From Bacillus benzoevorans (lineage in GTDB: Bacteria > Bacillota > Bacilli > Bacillales > Cytobacillaceae), in assembly GCF_014207535.1 (NCBI RefSeq), contig NZ_JACHGK010000014.1, positions 1 to 64,000 of the forward strand: DNA of 64,000 nt, given 5' to 3'. Shown here piece after piece: positions 43,814 through 53,334 of the stretch; positions within the stretch are counted from its first letter, which is position 1, and each line of letters begins with the position of its first letter. A program made the position numbers and the translations under genes. The notes beneath the pieces were generated by a model that saw only the letters and a program-made list of their open reading frames with translations, searched no databases and had not been told where the DNA came from.

Positions 43814-45166
43814 TTAATGTGCTTTCGTTTCTAAAGCTTGTCCAGCAGTGGTGATCACTTTTTCCCCTTGTTTGTTCGCTGTGAAAACAGCCAAGGCCGC
43901 GATGATTCCCGGAATACCAAATATCATGAAGTTCATTTGTACTGTTAACTGGGAAGCTAGTAATATACCGCCGATGGCTGGTCCCAGGATGCCGCCAATT
44001 CTACCTACTCCTAATGCCCATCCGAGCGCTGTTGAACGCATGGTTACAGGATAAAATTGAGAAGTATAGGAATGGGTAAGGTTTTGTGTTCCAACGGTTG
44101 CCGCTCCTGCAATGGCTACAATGATGTATAATACAGCCATATTCATCGCATTTCCAAATCCAAGGCTCGTAATCGAAACAAATGCCAGCAGGAAAAAGAT
44201 AATAAGCGCCCGCCCAACGCCCCAGTGATCGGCTGCCCATCCCATTAGAATTGCCCCGACTGTAGCGCCAACATTTAATGCCAGCAGAAAGCTTAAACTT
44301 GAACCAAGAGGAAATCCTGCTTCATTCATAAATTTAGGCAGCCATGTATTCAGACCATAGAGCATAAGCAGTGACGACGCATAGGTTAACCAAATCATCA
44401 CGGTTAAAAGAGCCCTTTTTTCCGTAAATAAATTTTGAACCGGTGATGAAGCTTCTTTCGGTTCATTTAAGACAAAAATCTCATTTTCAGCCGGTTTATA
44501 GGCCGGATTTAACTTAACAAGAATTTTCTGTATCCCTTTATCATCATTTTTAGTTATTAACGTGCCGACTGAATCTGGTAATGACTTTATTAGGAAAGGT
44601 ACGAATAGTAATGGAAGGGTGCCAAAGAAGAAAACGGACTCCCAGCCAAAATTTGCAATAAGAATCATACTTAGAAAGGCAGCGACAACCCCTCCGACGG
44701 AATATCCAGCCATAATTGAAGCAATCATCCGGCTGCGTAATCCTTTAGGGGAGTACTCACTAATCAAACCAATGACATTCGGCATCATGCCGCCTAATCC
44801 TAACCCGGTAATAAAGCGGAATAAACCAAACATTTTCGGAGTTGGTGCTAATCCCGACAGCAGCATAAACAAACTGAAAATGGAAACACAAATTAAGATG
44901 ATCTTTTTTCGTCCTAATTTATCCGCTAGTGTTCCAAAAATAAATGCCCCGAACATCATGCCAAATAACGCATAACTCCCAAACATTCCGGCCTCAACAG
45001 AAGAAATCTTCCATTCTTCCATAAGAGTCGGAACAACTGCTCCATAGATGACTAAATCAAAGCCATCAAACAACATTAAGAGTGCGCCCCAGAAAAGCAG
45101 CATTCCATGAAACTTATTAAACTTTGTTTGTTCAACCAATTGTTCGGCATTTGTTGTGACCTGCAT
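43814..45166 (-). CDS. MFS transporter, aromatic acid:H+ symporter type
   Basis: 450 residues, twelve membrane helices. LMLFDGFDLVIYG in helix 1 carries the DGFD motif typical of the AAHS family (PcaK, BenK); the loop 2-3 motif GTLADKLGRKK and a loop 8-9 copy GWAADHWGVGR are present. Relatives import benzoate, hydroxybenzoate or similar acids. It is convergent with the activator and shows no sigma-54 promoter, so membership in the acyl-CoA island is uncertain. GGGGG lies before the ATG. Confidence 0.88.
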   Translation of the reverse strand: MQVTTNAEQLVEQTKFNKFHGMLLFWGALLMLFDGFDLVIYGAVVPTLMEEWKISSVEAGMFGSYALFGMMFGAFIFGTLADKLGRKKIILICVSIFSLFMLLSGLAPTPKMFGLFRFITGLGLGGMMPNVIGLISEYSPKGLRSRMIASIMAGYSVGGVVAAFLSMILIANFGWESVFFFGTLPLLFVPFLIKSLPDSVGTLITKNDDKGIQKILVKLNPAYKPAENEIFVLNEPKEASSPVQNLFTEKRALLTVMIWLTYASSLLMLYGLNTWLPKFMNEAGFPLGSSLSFLLALNVGATVGAILMGWAADHWGVGRALIIFFLLAFVSITSLGFGNAMNMAVLYIIVAIAGAATVGTQNLTHSYTSQFYPVTMRSTALGWALGVGRIGGILGPAIGGILLASQLTVQMNFMIFGIPGIIAALAVFTANKQGEKVITTAGQALETKAH

Positions 45167-45279
45167 GTTTTCTCCCCCTTAGCTTTATCCTCTAAATCAA
45201 ACTTTTCGATCTGCTGAAATTGTTTTTCATATCCCTACATCAATTTGCGATAGCAGTATAATAGTTTGTGACCATTATC

Positions 45280-45418
45280 ATACTATTTATAGTATTAAAT
45301 AACTTTTGATTTAGTAAATGGTATCTTTCCACTTTTCCCATTTTTATATATAATCTGAATTCCATCAGCAAAACAATAGTGACCCTTTGGCCACTATGAG
45401 GAATATTTGTGACAAATA
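45280..45418 (-). promoter_or_regulatory. Three palindromes upstream of the MFS gene
   Basis: ATACTA-TTTA-TAGTAT (45280-45295), ATAGTG-N10-CACTAT (45375-45396) and ATATTTGT-G-ACAAATAT (45402-45418) lie in the 510-base gap before the transporter. They could be operators. No gene is supported in 45167-45625. Confidence 0.45.
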
Positions 45419-45625
45419 TGTGACCCAAACTGCTTATTTTATACATTATCATCTTTTATCATTTGCTGAACAGGGCATTTTGTAATATTTAGAAAAATAA
45501 TAATAGTGAAATAACTAGAATTCTCCATCAGTATAATAATAGATAAGCACTGATGTTTTGCAAGAAGATTAAATTCATATGGCTGATCGGCGAAAGAATT
45601 ACTATTCTGGGCAACAGAAATAATA

Positions 45626-45654
45626 AAGCCTAAATCTCTATAAGATTTAGGCTT
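45626..45654 (-). terminator. Hairpin after the four-helix sensor gene
   Basis: AAGCCTAAATCT and AGATTTAGGCTT form a perfect 12-bp stem with a 5-base loop, just after the stop codon at 45677. Confidence 0.8.
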
Positions 45655-45676
45655 CTAAAAAAGTCTACAAGCTGCT

Positions 45677-46378
45677 CTACAATTTCCGAACATCAAAGTT
45701 TTCGGCTGTTTTTGAAAAAACTGCTGCTCCTTTTAGGGGCAGGTATTTTTTAAATAGAAGGATGGCGCCGCTGATGCTGACTGCAGCGAGTATCAGCGAC
45801 ATGATGCCGATAAGGATATGGGATGATTTTTCAGCGGACATGACTTCTTGTTCCAGCTTCTGAATGGTGTGCTTTTGCGCAGCAATTTGCTTTTGATAGC
45901 CCGCTTGTATGTCATTTATTTGCGCATAAGCAGCTTCCACTTTTTGCGCATATTCTTCCCCTTTTGCCCCTTCTTCGGCCGCATTCATGATCTCTTTTTC
46001 GGCAAAAACGAACCACTCTTTGTTTTTTGTCAGAAGGATATTTAATTCTTCCGCAGCGGTTAATTTTTCCACATCTTCCATATGGTAAACCATTATCGCC
46101 GCCTGCTTTTGGAATTGTTTCTTGTCTAACTCATCTCCGTTACTTCCCAAGAATCCTTGCAGGGTCCCCTCTCCAGCTTTCCCTGCTGCAGCCAGCCCTT
46201 TTTCGGCAATGAGCAAGGGCATTTCTTTTTCAGCTATTTGCTCCACTTTTTTCTCGGCGGCATGAACGGCGGCATAATCATATACCCCTAAAGCAACCGT
46301 GAAGAAAATAGCTGTGAGAAATCCAAGCCATCTATTTATTTTAAAAAAACTTTTTCGAAATTTCATTTCAATCATCAC
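45677..46378 (-). CDS. Orphan membrane sensor module (four-helix-bundle type)
   Basis: 233 residues. TM1 (about 15-32) and TM2 (about 185-208) bracket an external all-helical domain of 150 residues, rich in Ala, Glu and Lys. This is the layout of the 4HB_MCP or CHASE3 sensors of chemoreceptors and histidine kinases. But the protein ends 25 residues after TM2, with no HAMP, kinase or MCP domain. Either it is a stand-alone membrane protein that pairs with a signalling partner or the remnant of a larger gene; no downstream continuation is visible in any frame. The gene has its own terminator. Confidence 0.65.
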   Translation of the reverse strand: MMIEMKFRKSFFKINRWLGFLTAIFFTVALGVYDYAAVHAAEKKVEQIAEKEMPLLIAEKGLAAAGKAGEGTLQGFLGSNGDELDKKQFQKQAAIMVYHMEDVEKLTAAEELNILLTKNKEWFVFAEKEIMNAAEEGAKGEEYAQKVEAAYAQINDIQAGYQKQIAAQKHTIQKLEQEVMSAEKSSHILIGIMSLILAAVSISGAILLFKKYLPLKGAAVFSKTAENFDVRKL

Positions 46379-46776
46379 TCCGAAATGTCATGTTTTTAGT
46401 TCCTTCATACTACTTCAAGAAATTAGTATAGTTAAAAATGAAAACTTTGGCTATGATCTCAGTCAATAAAATAGGGGAATTTACTCATTCTTAACGTTTC
46501 CTTTACTATTTTGTAATGTAAAGCAAACGCTGATTGATTCATATGAGAATATTCGATGGCGGGACTGCTTGCGGATGGTGTTGCAGATAAAAATGTTTGC
46601 AGAATATTGGAATGTGGAATGAAAATAAAATAGGGACGAAAACTATAGGAATGAATATGGGATGAAAAAACGGAGCAGATTTAGCAGAGGGCAAAATAGG
46701 TCTTTATAATCATTATACACCCATGCAAAATTCCCACAAACCCCTTCGAACTATTTTTCGAAAAAAATACGAGGTG
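46379..46776. other. Gap without a supported gene
   Basis: 398 bases of AT-rich sequence hold no convincing gene. At 46771-46791 the perfect palindrome GAGGTGTCACTGTGACACCTC with T-rich flank serves as terminator for the TetR gene and is a GTCACNGTGAC family member. Confidence 0.6.
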
Positions 46777-47607
46777 TCACTGTGACACCTCATATTTTTG
46801 ATAGAGGCTGGCGGTCCATTTCGTGTGGGGGCTGCTGCTTAAATTTTTGAGCAGGCCTTGGATGATGGCTGGGCTTAAAGCAGCACCTCTCAGATGTCCT
46901 GTAAGCAGCTCCAGTGATTCCAGCAGGATCGGATCGTCGATTTCATTTATTTTTCGCATCAGGACTTCCATTAGTTGTTCTTTTGTTGGAGCGATCCTTT
47001 CATGCACGGACATCGCGAAGAACTCCGGTGCTAATACGGGAATGGCAGCGTGCCGGGCGAGAATTTCTGTTTTTTCCACCAATGCCGTACATAGTTCATG
47101 TAAATCAACAGATGCGTGATCAATGAAAAATAATTCACCGTAATTTTTTACAAAGCCCTGAATGACAAAGACCAGATCAGCGCGCATCTTACTATTGGTT
47201 TGCGGAAATTGCCGTTCGATGATCGAAAAGACCACTTTCGTTAAGTGGGCATGATACACCAAAATTCGTTCAATCAATTCAGGGTTAAACATCGCAGATA
47301 GCTCCTTGATAAAAAGCTTTGCAAAATCAGCATGTCTTTCATACGCACGAAAGAACACGAAATAATATTGATATAATAGATCGCCAGCATGCTGATCGTC
47401 ATTGACTGCACGTTCAATCTCAGCGGCAATAGTACTCATAAAATGGTCGATAATACTTAAAATCAATTCATCCTTCGATTTAAAAGAAAGGTAAAATGCC
47501 CCTTTTGAAATGCCGCATTTTTCTGTTATTTGCTGAATGGATGTGGCTTCAAAGCCATTTTTCGCAAATAACTCCAGCGCCTTCTCCATAATCATTTGTT
47601 TTTTCAC
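46777..47607 (-). CDS. TetR-family repressor (YerO-like)
   Basis: 276 residues. The N-terminal helix-turn-helix is ATSIQQITEKCGISKGAFYLSFKSKDEL (about 21-48), standard TetR. The ligand domain is unusually long (about 225 residues), as in YerO, the regulator beside B. subtilis yerP/swrC. It is divergent to an RND pump whose promoter spacer contains the palindrome ATGACTGATTAGTCAT, its likely operator. The ligand is probably a lipophilic compound exported by the pump. The start codon follows a sub-optimal ribosome binding site. Confidence 0.88.
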   Translation of the reverse strand: MKKQMIMEKALELFAKNGFEATSIQQITEKCGISKGAFYLSFKSKDELILSIIDHFMSTIAAEIERAVNDDQHAGDLLYQYYFVFFRAYERHADFAKLFIKELSAMFNPELIERILVYHAHLTKVVFSIIERQFPQTNSKMRADLVFVIQGFVKNYGELFFIDHASVDLHELCTALVEKTEILARHAAIPVLAPEFFAMSVHERIAPTKEQLMEVLMRKINEIDDPILLESLELLTGHLRGAALSPAIIQGLLKNLSSSPHTKWTASLYQKYEVSQ

Positions 47608-47638
47608 GAATCCAAGTCACTCCACTCTTATCCTTTGT

Positions 47639-47667
47639 TTGACACATGACTGATTAGTCATTAGTAT
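47639..47667 (+). promoter_or_regulatory. Sigma-A promoter with operator in the spacer
   Basis: TTGACA (47639-47644), a 17-base spacer and TAGTAT (47662-47667). The palindrome ATGACT-GATT-AGTCAT (47646-47661) fills the spacer almost exactly, so a bound TetR dimer would exclude RNA polymerase. Confidence 0.8.
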
Positions 47668-47709
47668 AGGTAATTGAATGGTACAAGTCAATTAAGGGCG
47701 GGTGTAATA

Positions 47710-50700
47710 GTGAAAGGTCTAGTTAACTTTGTCTTAAAGAATAAACTGGCTGTATGGTTATTAACCATCATCATTACAGTTTCCGGGATATATTCTGGGA
47801 CACGAATGAAGATGGAGTCGATCCCGAACATCTCCATTCCTTATCTAATCGTGATGGGAGTCTATCCAGGCGCCACTCCTGAGCAAGTGATGGAAGACAT
47901 CTCGATCCCGATGGAAAAGGCGGTCGAGGGACTTGAAGATGTGAAAAATGTTTTTTCCAGTTCATCATCGAGCGTCTCGCAATTGCAGATTGAATATGAA
48001 TACGGCATCGATATGAATGAGAAAAAACGGGAGCTCGAGGCCGCGCTTGATGGCGTGAAACTCCCCGAAGATGCACAGGAGCCGGTGATTACGGCGATCA
48101 GTATGAATATGATGCCGGTCATTGCCTTATCAATTAGCTCTACGAAAGAGAATATCGTGGAATTAACGTCCACGGTTGAAGATATTCTTTTACCGAAAAT
48201 CGAAAAGATTGATGGCGTGGCATCGGCAACGATTAACGGACAGCATGTGAATGAAGTAGAATTCACCTATAATGAAGAAAAAATGGCCCAGCTTGGTCTG
48301 ACAGAAGACAAAGTGAAGGAAATGATTCAGGCCAGCGACATGGGATTATCATTAGGTCTCTATGAATTTGAAACTGGCAAGGAAGCCATTTATGTCGACG
48401 GCAAGTTGAAGTCGGCGGCTGAGCTGAAGGAAATGCTCATTCCGGTCACACCGAGTGCGGCACATCCCGCACCATTTGTGAAACTGGGTGATATCGCTAC
48501 AATTAAAACAGTCGGGAAAGTAAAATCTGTTTCCCGGACAAACGGCGAAAATGCAATATCGATTCAAATTGTCAAAGGGCAGCAGGCGAACACGGTGACA
48601 GTTGTCAATGCCGTGAAGGATTTAATAAAGGAAGAGAAAGCAAAAATTGACGGGCTCGTCATTGATGTCACGCTTGACCAAGGAGAACCGATTGAGGAAT
48701 CTGTTTTTTCCATGGTTGAAAAAGCGTTATTCGGCGGATTGATTGCTGTCTTAATCATTCTCTTGTTCCTGCGTGATTTCAAATCGACGATTATTTCGAT
48801 TATCTCGATTCCAGTTTCGGTATTTATGGCCTTATTGCTGCTGCACTGGCTCGATATTACGTTAAACATCATGACATTAGGCGCGATTACGGTGGCGATT
48901 GGACGGGTGATTGATGACTCGATTGTCGTCGTCGAGAATATTTACCGCCGTCTCCATTCAAAAGAGGAAGTCTTGAGCGGGCGCGCTTTAATTCGTGAAG
49001 CGACGATTGAAATGTTTAAGCCGATCCTATCCTCTACATTAGTGACGGTGGCAGTCTTCGCACCGCTGATTTTTGTCGGCGGCATGGTCGGCGAATTATT
49101 CATGCCTTTTGCTTTAACGATGACCTTTGCCCTAGGCGCGTCATTAATAGTCGCGATTACGATCGTGCCTACCCTTTCTCACACTTTATTTCGGAAAAAA
49201 TTGTACGGTGAGAAAACGAAGAAAAAACATAAAGGTGTCGGCGAACTCGCGCAATGGTATAAGTTTATTTTAGAAAAAGCATTAAACCATAAAGTCATTA
49301 CCTCCACGATTGCGATTGTGCTCTTGGCCGGTTCCTTAGCGTTAACGCCGCTGATCGGTTTTTCCTTCATGGGTTCCGGGGAAGAGAAGGTGATGTATTT
49401 AACGTACACACCAAGAGCCGGTGAGCTTAAGGAAGAAACCTTAGCCAATCTGGAACAAGTGGAACAGAAATTAATGAAGCGTGACGATATTGATATTTTA
49501 CAATTATCGGTAAACGATGCTGCAAGCGGCGACACGATGATGTCGATGGCCACAGGCGGCCGCGACGGCGCTTTAATGTACTTGATTTTTGACAAAGAAA
49601 TGAAAAATTTCCCTGAGGCTAAAGAAAAAGTCGAGAACTATCTCTTTCATTTGGATCAGTCGGGCAAGTGGTCGACACAGAACTTCTCTGCCATGTCGAT
49701 GGGCGGCAATGATGAAGTCAGTTACACCTTATACAGTGAAGACCTTGATGATTTAAGCACAGCCGTTAAACAAGTGGAGTCAGCTTTAAAAGATGTGAAA
49801 GGCTTGAAGGATGTCACATCAGACTATGAGGACCCGTACATTGAGCACTCATTCAAGGTGAACCAGCAGGAGCTGCTGCAATATGGTTTAACCACGGCGC
49901 AAATTGTCATGGCATTAAACACTTCATCGACACCTGAAGTCTTGACGACGGTTGAACATGACGGCGACGAGGTGAATGTCGTGGTCAAACGGAAGGCAAA
50001 GACAGATGCGAAATCCGTAGAGGAATTACTGGCGGCGGAAGTGAAAACAGCGATTGGGACGACGATGCCGCTGTCTCAGTTGGTTGATGTTCAAGATGGA
50101 ACGACTTTAAATACATTAACCCGCTCCCAAGGCGAATATTATGCAACAGTTTCCGGAACGATTACCGATGATGATATATCCAAAGCAACCAATGCGGCCG
50201 ATAAAAAAGTAGAGAAGCTTGACCTGCCGAGGGGCGTAACCACGGGTGTTGAGGGTGTCGCAGCAGATATGCAGGAAACCTTTAAACAGCTTGGGATCGC
50301 GATGATTGCGGCAATCTTGATTGTGTACTTCATCCTTGTTGTGACATTCGGTGAAGGTCTGGCCCCATTTGCGATTCTCTTCTCGCTGCCGTTTACCGTG
50401 ATTGGTTCCTTTATTGGGCTGTATCTCACCGGGCAGACGATTTCCGTGTCGGTGATGATGGGAATGTTAATGTTAATTGGGATTGTTGTGACGAATGCGA
50501 TTGTCCTTGTTGACCGGATTATCCACATGGAACGCGGAGGACTTTCCATGCGTGAAGCGATTTTGGAAGCCGGAGCAACCCGGCTGCGCCCGATTCTGAT
50601 GACAGCAATCGCCACGATTGGCGCGATGCTGCCAATGGCGATTGCCGGAGGCGGCGGCGGTCTGATTTCCCAGGACCTTGCCACAACCGTCATCGGCGGG

Positions 50701-50802
50701 TTGTTCAGTTCAACCTTGCTGACATTGGTGATTGTGCCAATTGTGTATGAAACGCTTTCGAAAATGCTGAAGAAGAATCGGAAAGACATAGAGGAGAATT
50801 GA
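47710..50802 (+). CDS. swrC: RND family efflux pump (SwrC/YerP-like)
   Basis: 1030 residues from the GTG at 47710, where the sequence aligns with SwrC (LVNFVLKNKLAVWLLTIIIT); the frame extends to 47674 without a good ribosome binding site. Twelve membrane helices with two large external loops; the proton relay Asp pair is in GRVIDDSIVVVENIYRR of TM4. Second-half repeat: VTNAIVLVDRIIHMERGG. B. subtilis SwrC exports surfactin and other lipopeptides. No membrane-fusion protein is linked, as usual in Gram-positives. Repressed by the divergent TetR, by inference. Confidence 0.93.
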   Translation: MKGLVNFVLKNKLAVWLLTIIITVSGIYSGTRMKMESIPNISIPYLIVMGVYPGATPEQVMEDISIPMEKAVEGLEDVKNVFSSSSSSVSQLQIEYEYGIDMNEKKRELEAALDGVKLPEDAQEPVITAISMNMMPVIALSISSTKENIVELTSTVEDILLPKIEKIDGVASATINGQHVNEVEFTYNEEKMAQLGLTEDKVKEMIQASDMGLSLGLYEFETGKEAIYVDGKLKSAAELKEMLIPVTPSAAHPAPFVKLGDIATIKTVGKVKSVSRTNGENAISIQIVKGQQANTVTVVNAVKDLIKEEKAKIDGLVIDVTLDQGEPIEESVFSMVEKALFGGLIAVLIILLFLRDFKSTIISIISIPVSVFMALLLLHWLDITLNIMTLGAITVAIGRVIDDSIVVVENIYRRLHSKEEVLSGRALIREATIEMFKPILSSTLVTVAVFAPLIFVGGMVGELFMPFALTMTFALGASLIVAITIVPTLSHTLFRKKLYGEKTKKKHKGVGELAQWYKFILEKALNHKVITSTIAIVLLAGSLALTPLIGFSFMGSGEEKVMYLTYTPRAGELKEETLANLEQVEQKLMKRDDIDILQLSVNDAASGDTMMSMATGGRDGALMYLIFDKEMKNFPEAKEKVENYLFHLDQSGKWSTQNFSAMSMGGNDEVSYTLYSEDLDDLSTAVKQVESALKDVKGLKDVTSDYEDPYIEHSFKVNQQELLQYGLTTAQIVMALNTSSTPEVLTTVEHDGDEVNVVVKRKAKTDAKSVEELLAAEVKTAIGTTMPLSQLVDVQDGTTLNTLTRSQGEYYATVSGTITDDDISKATNAADKKVEKLDLPRGVTTGVEGVAADMQETFKQLGIAMIAAILIVYFILVVTFGEGLAPFAILFSLPFTVIGSFIGLYLTGQTISVSVMMGMLMLIGIVVTNAIVLVDRIIHMERGGLSMREAILEAGATRLRPILMTAIATIGAMLPMAIAGGGGGLISQDLATTVIGGLFSSTLLTLVIVPIVYETLSKMLKKNRKDIEEN

Positions 50803-50812
50803 ATTAATAAAG

Positions 50813-50839
50813 AGCGGGGCGTCGTAGTGGCGCCCCGCT
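50813..50839 (+). terminator. Terminator of the RND gene
   Basis: AGCGGGGCG and CGCCCCGCT form a perfect 9-bp stem with a 9-base loop; TTTTGAAAA follows. Confidence 0.75.
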
Positions 50840-50848
50840 TTTGAAAAC

Positions 50849-51043
50849 GAGGGGACGGTTTTTGCGTTTCCCTAAATTTCCCCAACGGATAGGTTTTGGG
50901 ATTCCAGGTGCTTAAAGGACCCGTGAAGCTTGGCTTCACTCTGAGGGAGAATGAGTTTGCCGGGGAATTGTTTGGTGGTGCCTGGCACCAAAAATGGACA
51001 TTTATCCATATGGGGCGGACAGTGGGGACAGGTACTCTGTCCC
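50849..51043. repeat. Cluster of palindromic repeats
   Basis: A GGGGACGGTTTTTGCGTTTC unit (50851-50870) with the usual CCTAAATTTCCCC end is followed by GGTGCCTGGCACC (50977-50989) and GGGACAG-GTACT-CTGTCCC (51025-51043). The 300 bases between the RND and the flavin-type gene hold nothing else recognisable. Confidence 0.6.
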
Positions 51044-51102
51044 TGTTTACGTTTCAAATCTTCTGTCTCATTGCAAACACAATACACAATTCCATTATCG
51101 TT

Positions 51103-51645
51103 TTAATTTTTTGCATCCATTTCCACTTTTCTTCCTATGTAAAATGCTTTTTCAGCAACCATAATATTTTCTTTAGCGGTAATCTCAGTTGGCACCAACT
51201 TCAAGACCGCAGTTTTGCTGCCCAATGATGATTGATATCTCTCTAGGTGATTGGCCGATAATGGGGTCTTATAATACTGCGGAACATACTTTTCTAAAAG
51301 CTGTTGCATGGCCGATGTCGCCTCAGTTAAATCATCCACAATCTCTACTTTTCCAAACAACATCACACTAAAATATGCCGTATCTGTATTGGCGGGAGTA
51401 GGATCGGTCATCGTACCATAATTCTCACTCAAAACAAAAGTAGCATTTGCATTTCTTTGTAACATATCGATTTTCCTACCCGTCGTTGCACCATGAAAAT
51501 AAATATTTCCTTCATGCCACACATAATTTAATGGTACAATATACGGCATATCTTCAGCTGATAAACCTAAATATCCAGTCTGTGTTTTTAAAAGAAATGA
51601 GTTTACTTTTTCCTCATCCAGACAAATTCTTGCCGCCATTCTCAT
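51103..51645 (-). CDS. Pyridoxamine 5'-phosphate oxidase-like flavin-binding protein
   Basis: 180 residues, the small split-barrel fold of the PNPOx/NimA group. Marks: LLKTQTGYLGLSAEDMPYIVPLNYVWHEGNIYFHGATTGRKIDML, in which the first strands and the G-x-K-x-x-x-L segment contact FMN. Relatives are often annotated as nitroimidazole resistance or heme-utilisation proteins; no specific role can be given. AAGGGGG precedes the start. It runs in the same direction as the Lrp gene, 51 bases downstream of it, so the two may be cotranscribed. Confidence 0.85.
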   Translation of the reverse strand: MRMAARICLDEEKVNSFLLKTQTGYLGLSAEDMPYIVPLNYVWHEGNIYFHGATTGRKIDMLQRNANATFVLSENYGTMTDPTPANTDTAYFSVMLFGKVEIVDDLTEATSAMQQLLEKYVPQYYKTPLSANHLERYQSSLGSKTAVLKLVPTEITAKENIMVAEKAFYIGRKVEMDAKN

Positions 51646-51696
51646 AAAAATTCCCCCTTGAAATCTTAAATATCTGTATATCCCTCTATTGAAGTA

Positions 51697-52107
51697 TTAT
51701 TTTATTTTACCTATAGATATATTAACTCTGTAGTTGGCATATTTGAGTATTTCATCAAGTGTATTATTTAAAGCCAATTGATCAGAGATGCTGGTTTTAA
51801 TCATATAGCAGCCTTCACCACTTATACGATAAGCTTCTTTTATATCCGGATTTTCTTTTATGTATTTTTGAAATTCAAGATGATGATTTGATTTTAAAAA
51901 AATCGTTATAAATGCCTGTATACTCTTTCCAAGTTTTAATTCATTTATTGAAATAGTGTATTGCTCAATAATCCCCTCATCTTCCATCCTGCGAATTCTA
52001 TTCCCCACTGCCTGGCCTGTCATATGAATCGATTCTCCGATTTCCTTCCAAGGTATTCGGGAATTTTCTCTTAATATTTCAAGAATTTGAAAGTCAATTT
52101 CATCCAT
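51697..52107 (-). CDS. Lrp/AsnC family regulator
   Basis: 136 residues from the second ATG (52107), which is seven bases from GAGGGGGA; the first ATG (52113) touches it. Helix-turn-helix: IPWKEIGESIHMTGQAVGNRIRRMEDEGII. The RAM domain (about 62-136) has the usual strand pattern and the GEGCYMIKTSI segment near the ligand site. It is divergent to an MBL-fold gene at 52295 with about 190 bases between, the likely place of control. Effector unknown. Confidence 0.9.
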   Translation of the reverse strand: MDEIDFQILEILRENSRIPWKEIGESIHMTGQAVGNRIRRMEDEGIIEQYTISINELKLGKSIQAFITIFLKSNHHLEFQKYIKENPDIKEAYRISGEGCYMIKTSISDQLALNNTLDEILKYANYRVNISIGKIK

Positions 52108-52294
52108 GCCCATTCCCCCTCAAAGACTGTAAAGATTTTCTAATTGTATTGTAAATGATTCGAAGCGAGATTAGTGATAAAAATTCTTTCATCATGAAAC
52201 AAAAGGGCGAAAATCCTTTTCGTCAGACTCTGTTAGTAAAAATGTAAGGAATATACAATAAACTGGAAAAGAACTTTACGAGGAGAGAAAATCT

Positions 52295-53053
52295 ATGCAG
52301 ATTCAATTAATACGCCATGCAACACATCTGATTACGTATAAAGGTCTAAAATTCCTTTTAGACCCTATGTTTAGCGGCCAAGGAACACTTGCACCTATTA
52401 CTAATGCCGCTAATCAGCATCTTAATAATCCTTTATCTTCACTGCCGCTCAGTCTGGAGGAGTTAACAGGGATTGATGCCATCATTGTTACACACTTGCA
52501 CTGTGATCATTTTGATGACGCTGCTATTTCGATTTTACCAAAAGATTTACCATTATTTTGTCAGCCTGTAGATGAGCGATTTATCAAAGATAAAGGATTT
52601 GAACAGACAATAGCAATAGATGGGGGAATTGTTTGGCAAGGGGTTGAAATAATCCGAACAGAAGGGAGACACGGTCATGGTCAGCTGGCAGAAGCAATGG
52701 GGGCTGTTTCCGGATTTATTTTAAGAGCAAGTGATGAGCCAACCCTATATATTATCGGGGACAGCGTATGGTATTCGGAAATAGGACAAAATTTTAAACA
52801 ATTTGCTCCTGATGCTGCCATTGTGTTTGCAGGTGAAGCGCGTTTCTTAGAAGGTCTTCCGATTACAATGGGGATTGCGGATATTGAAAATATTAGACAG
52901 ACTTCACCACATACGCAACTAATTATTTCCCATATGGAATCTTGGAATCATTGCTTATTAAAGCGCGAAGAAGTTAGAGATTATATAAGGCAAAACCAAT
53001 TAGAAAATACAATTTCAGTGCCCGAAAATGGAGAAATTATTGGCATTAGATAG
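52295..53053 (+). CDS. MBL-fold metal-dependent hydrolase
   Basis: 252 residues. The metal motif is THLHCDHFDD (H-x-H-x-D-H, about 66-75), with later ligands in GRHGHG, IGDSVWY and the C-terminal ISHMESWNH. The protein resembles the UlaG/YtkL-like branch, active on small phospho- or lactone-type molecules, but the substrate is unknown. GAGGAGAG precedes the start. The divergent Lrp gene probably regulates it. No gene is supported between 53054 and 53334. Confidence 0.88.
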   Translation: MQIQLIRHATHLITYKGLKFLLDPMFSGQGTLAPITNAANQHLNNPLSSLPLSLEELTGIDAIIVTHLHCDHFDDAAISILPKDLPLFCQPVDERFIKDKGFEQTIAIDGGIVWQGVEIIRTEGRHGHGQLAEAMGAVSGFILRASDEPTLYIIGDSVWYSEIGQNFKQFAPDAAIVFAGEARFLEGLPITMGIADIENIRQTSPHTQLIISHMESWNHCLLKREEVRDYIRQNQLENTISVPENGEIIGIR

Positions 53054-53334
53054 AGGGATGGTTGAAATTCTATAACGGCTTCTTCAAGAGGCGGGACACA
53101 TCATCCAGATTAGCCTATACTCCATTGGCGACTGTAATAAATTATCAAACTAAGGAAAGCCTTGAATCACAAGAAAGGACGCTTTTGCTTACTTATTTCG
53201 GCAAAGCGCCCTTTCAGAAAACTTGAATTAAGAAAGATTAATAATGATCCTCCGTATCTGTCCCCATTTTGTTAATGAGGATTTTATTGAAGTCCATATT
53301 TTAGTATCAAAGCATTTAAAGGGTTAGTAGATAG

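Noticed and set aside
50139..50939. 266-codon minus-strand frame inside the RND gene
   Set aside because: Antisense shadow of the pump with low-complexity composition and no start signals.
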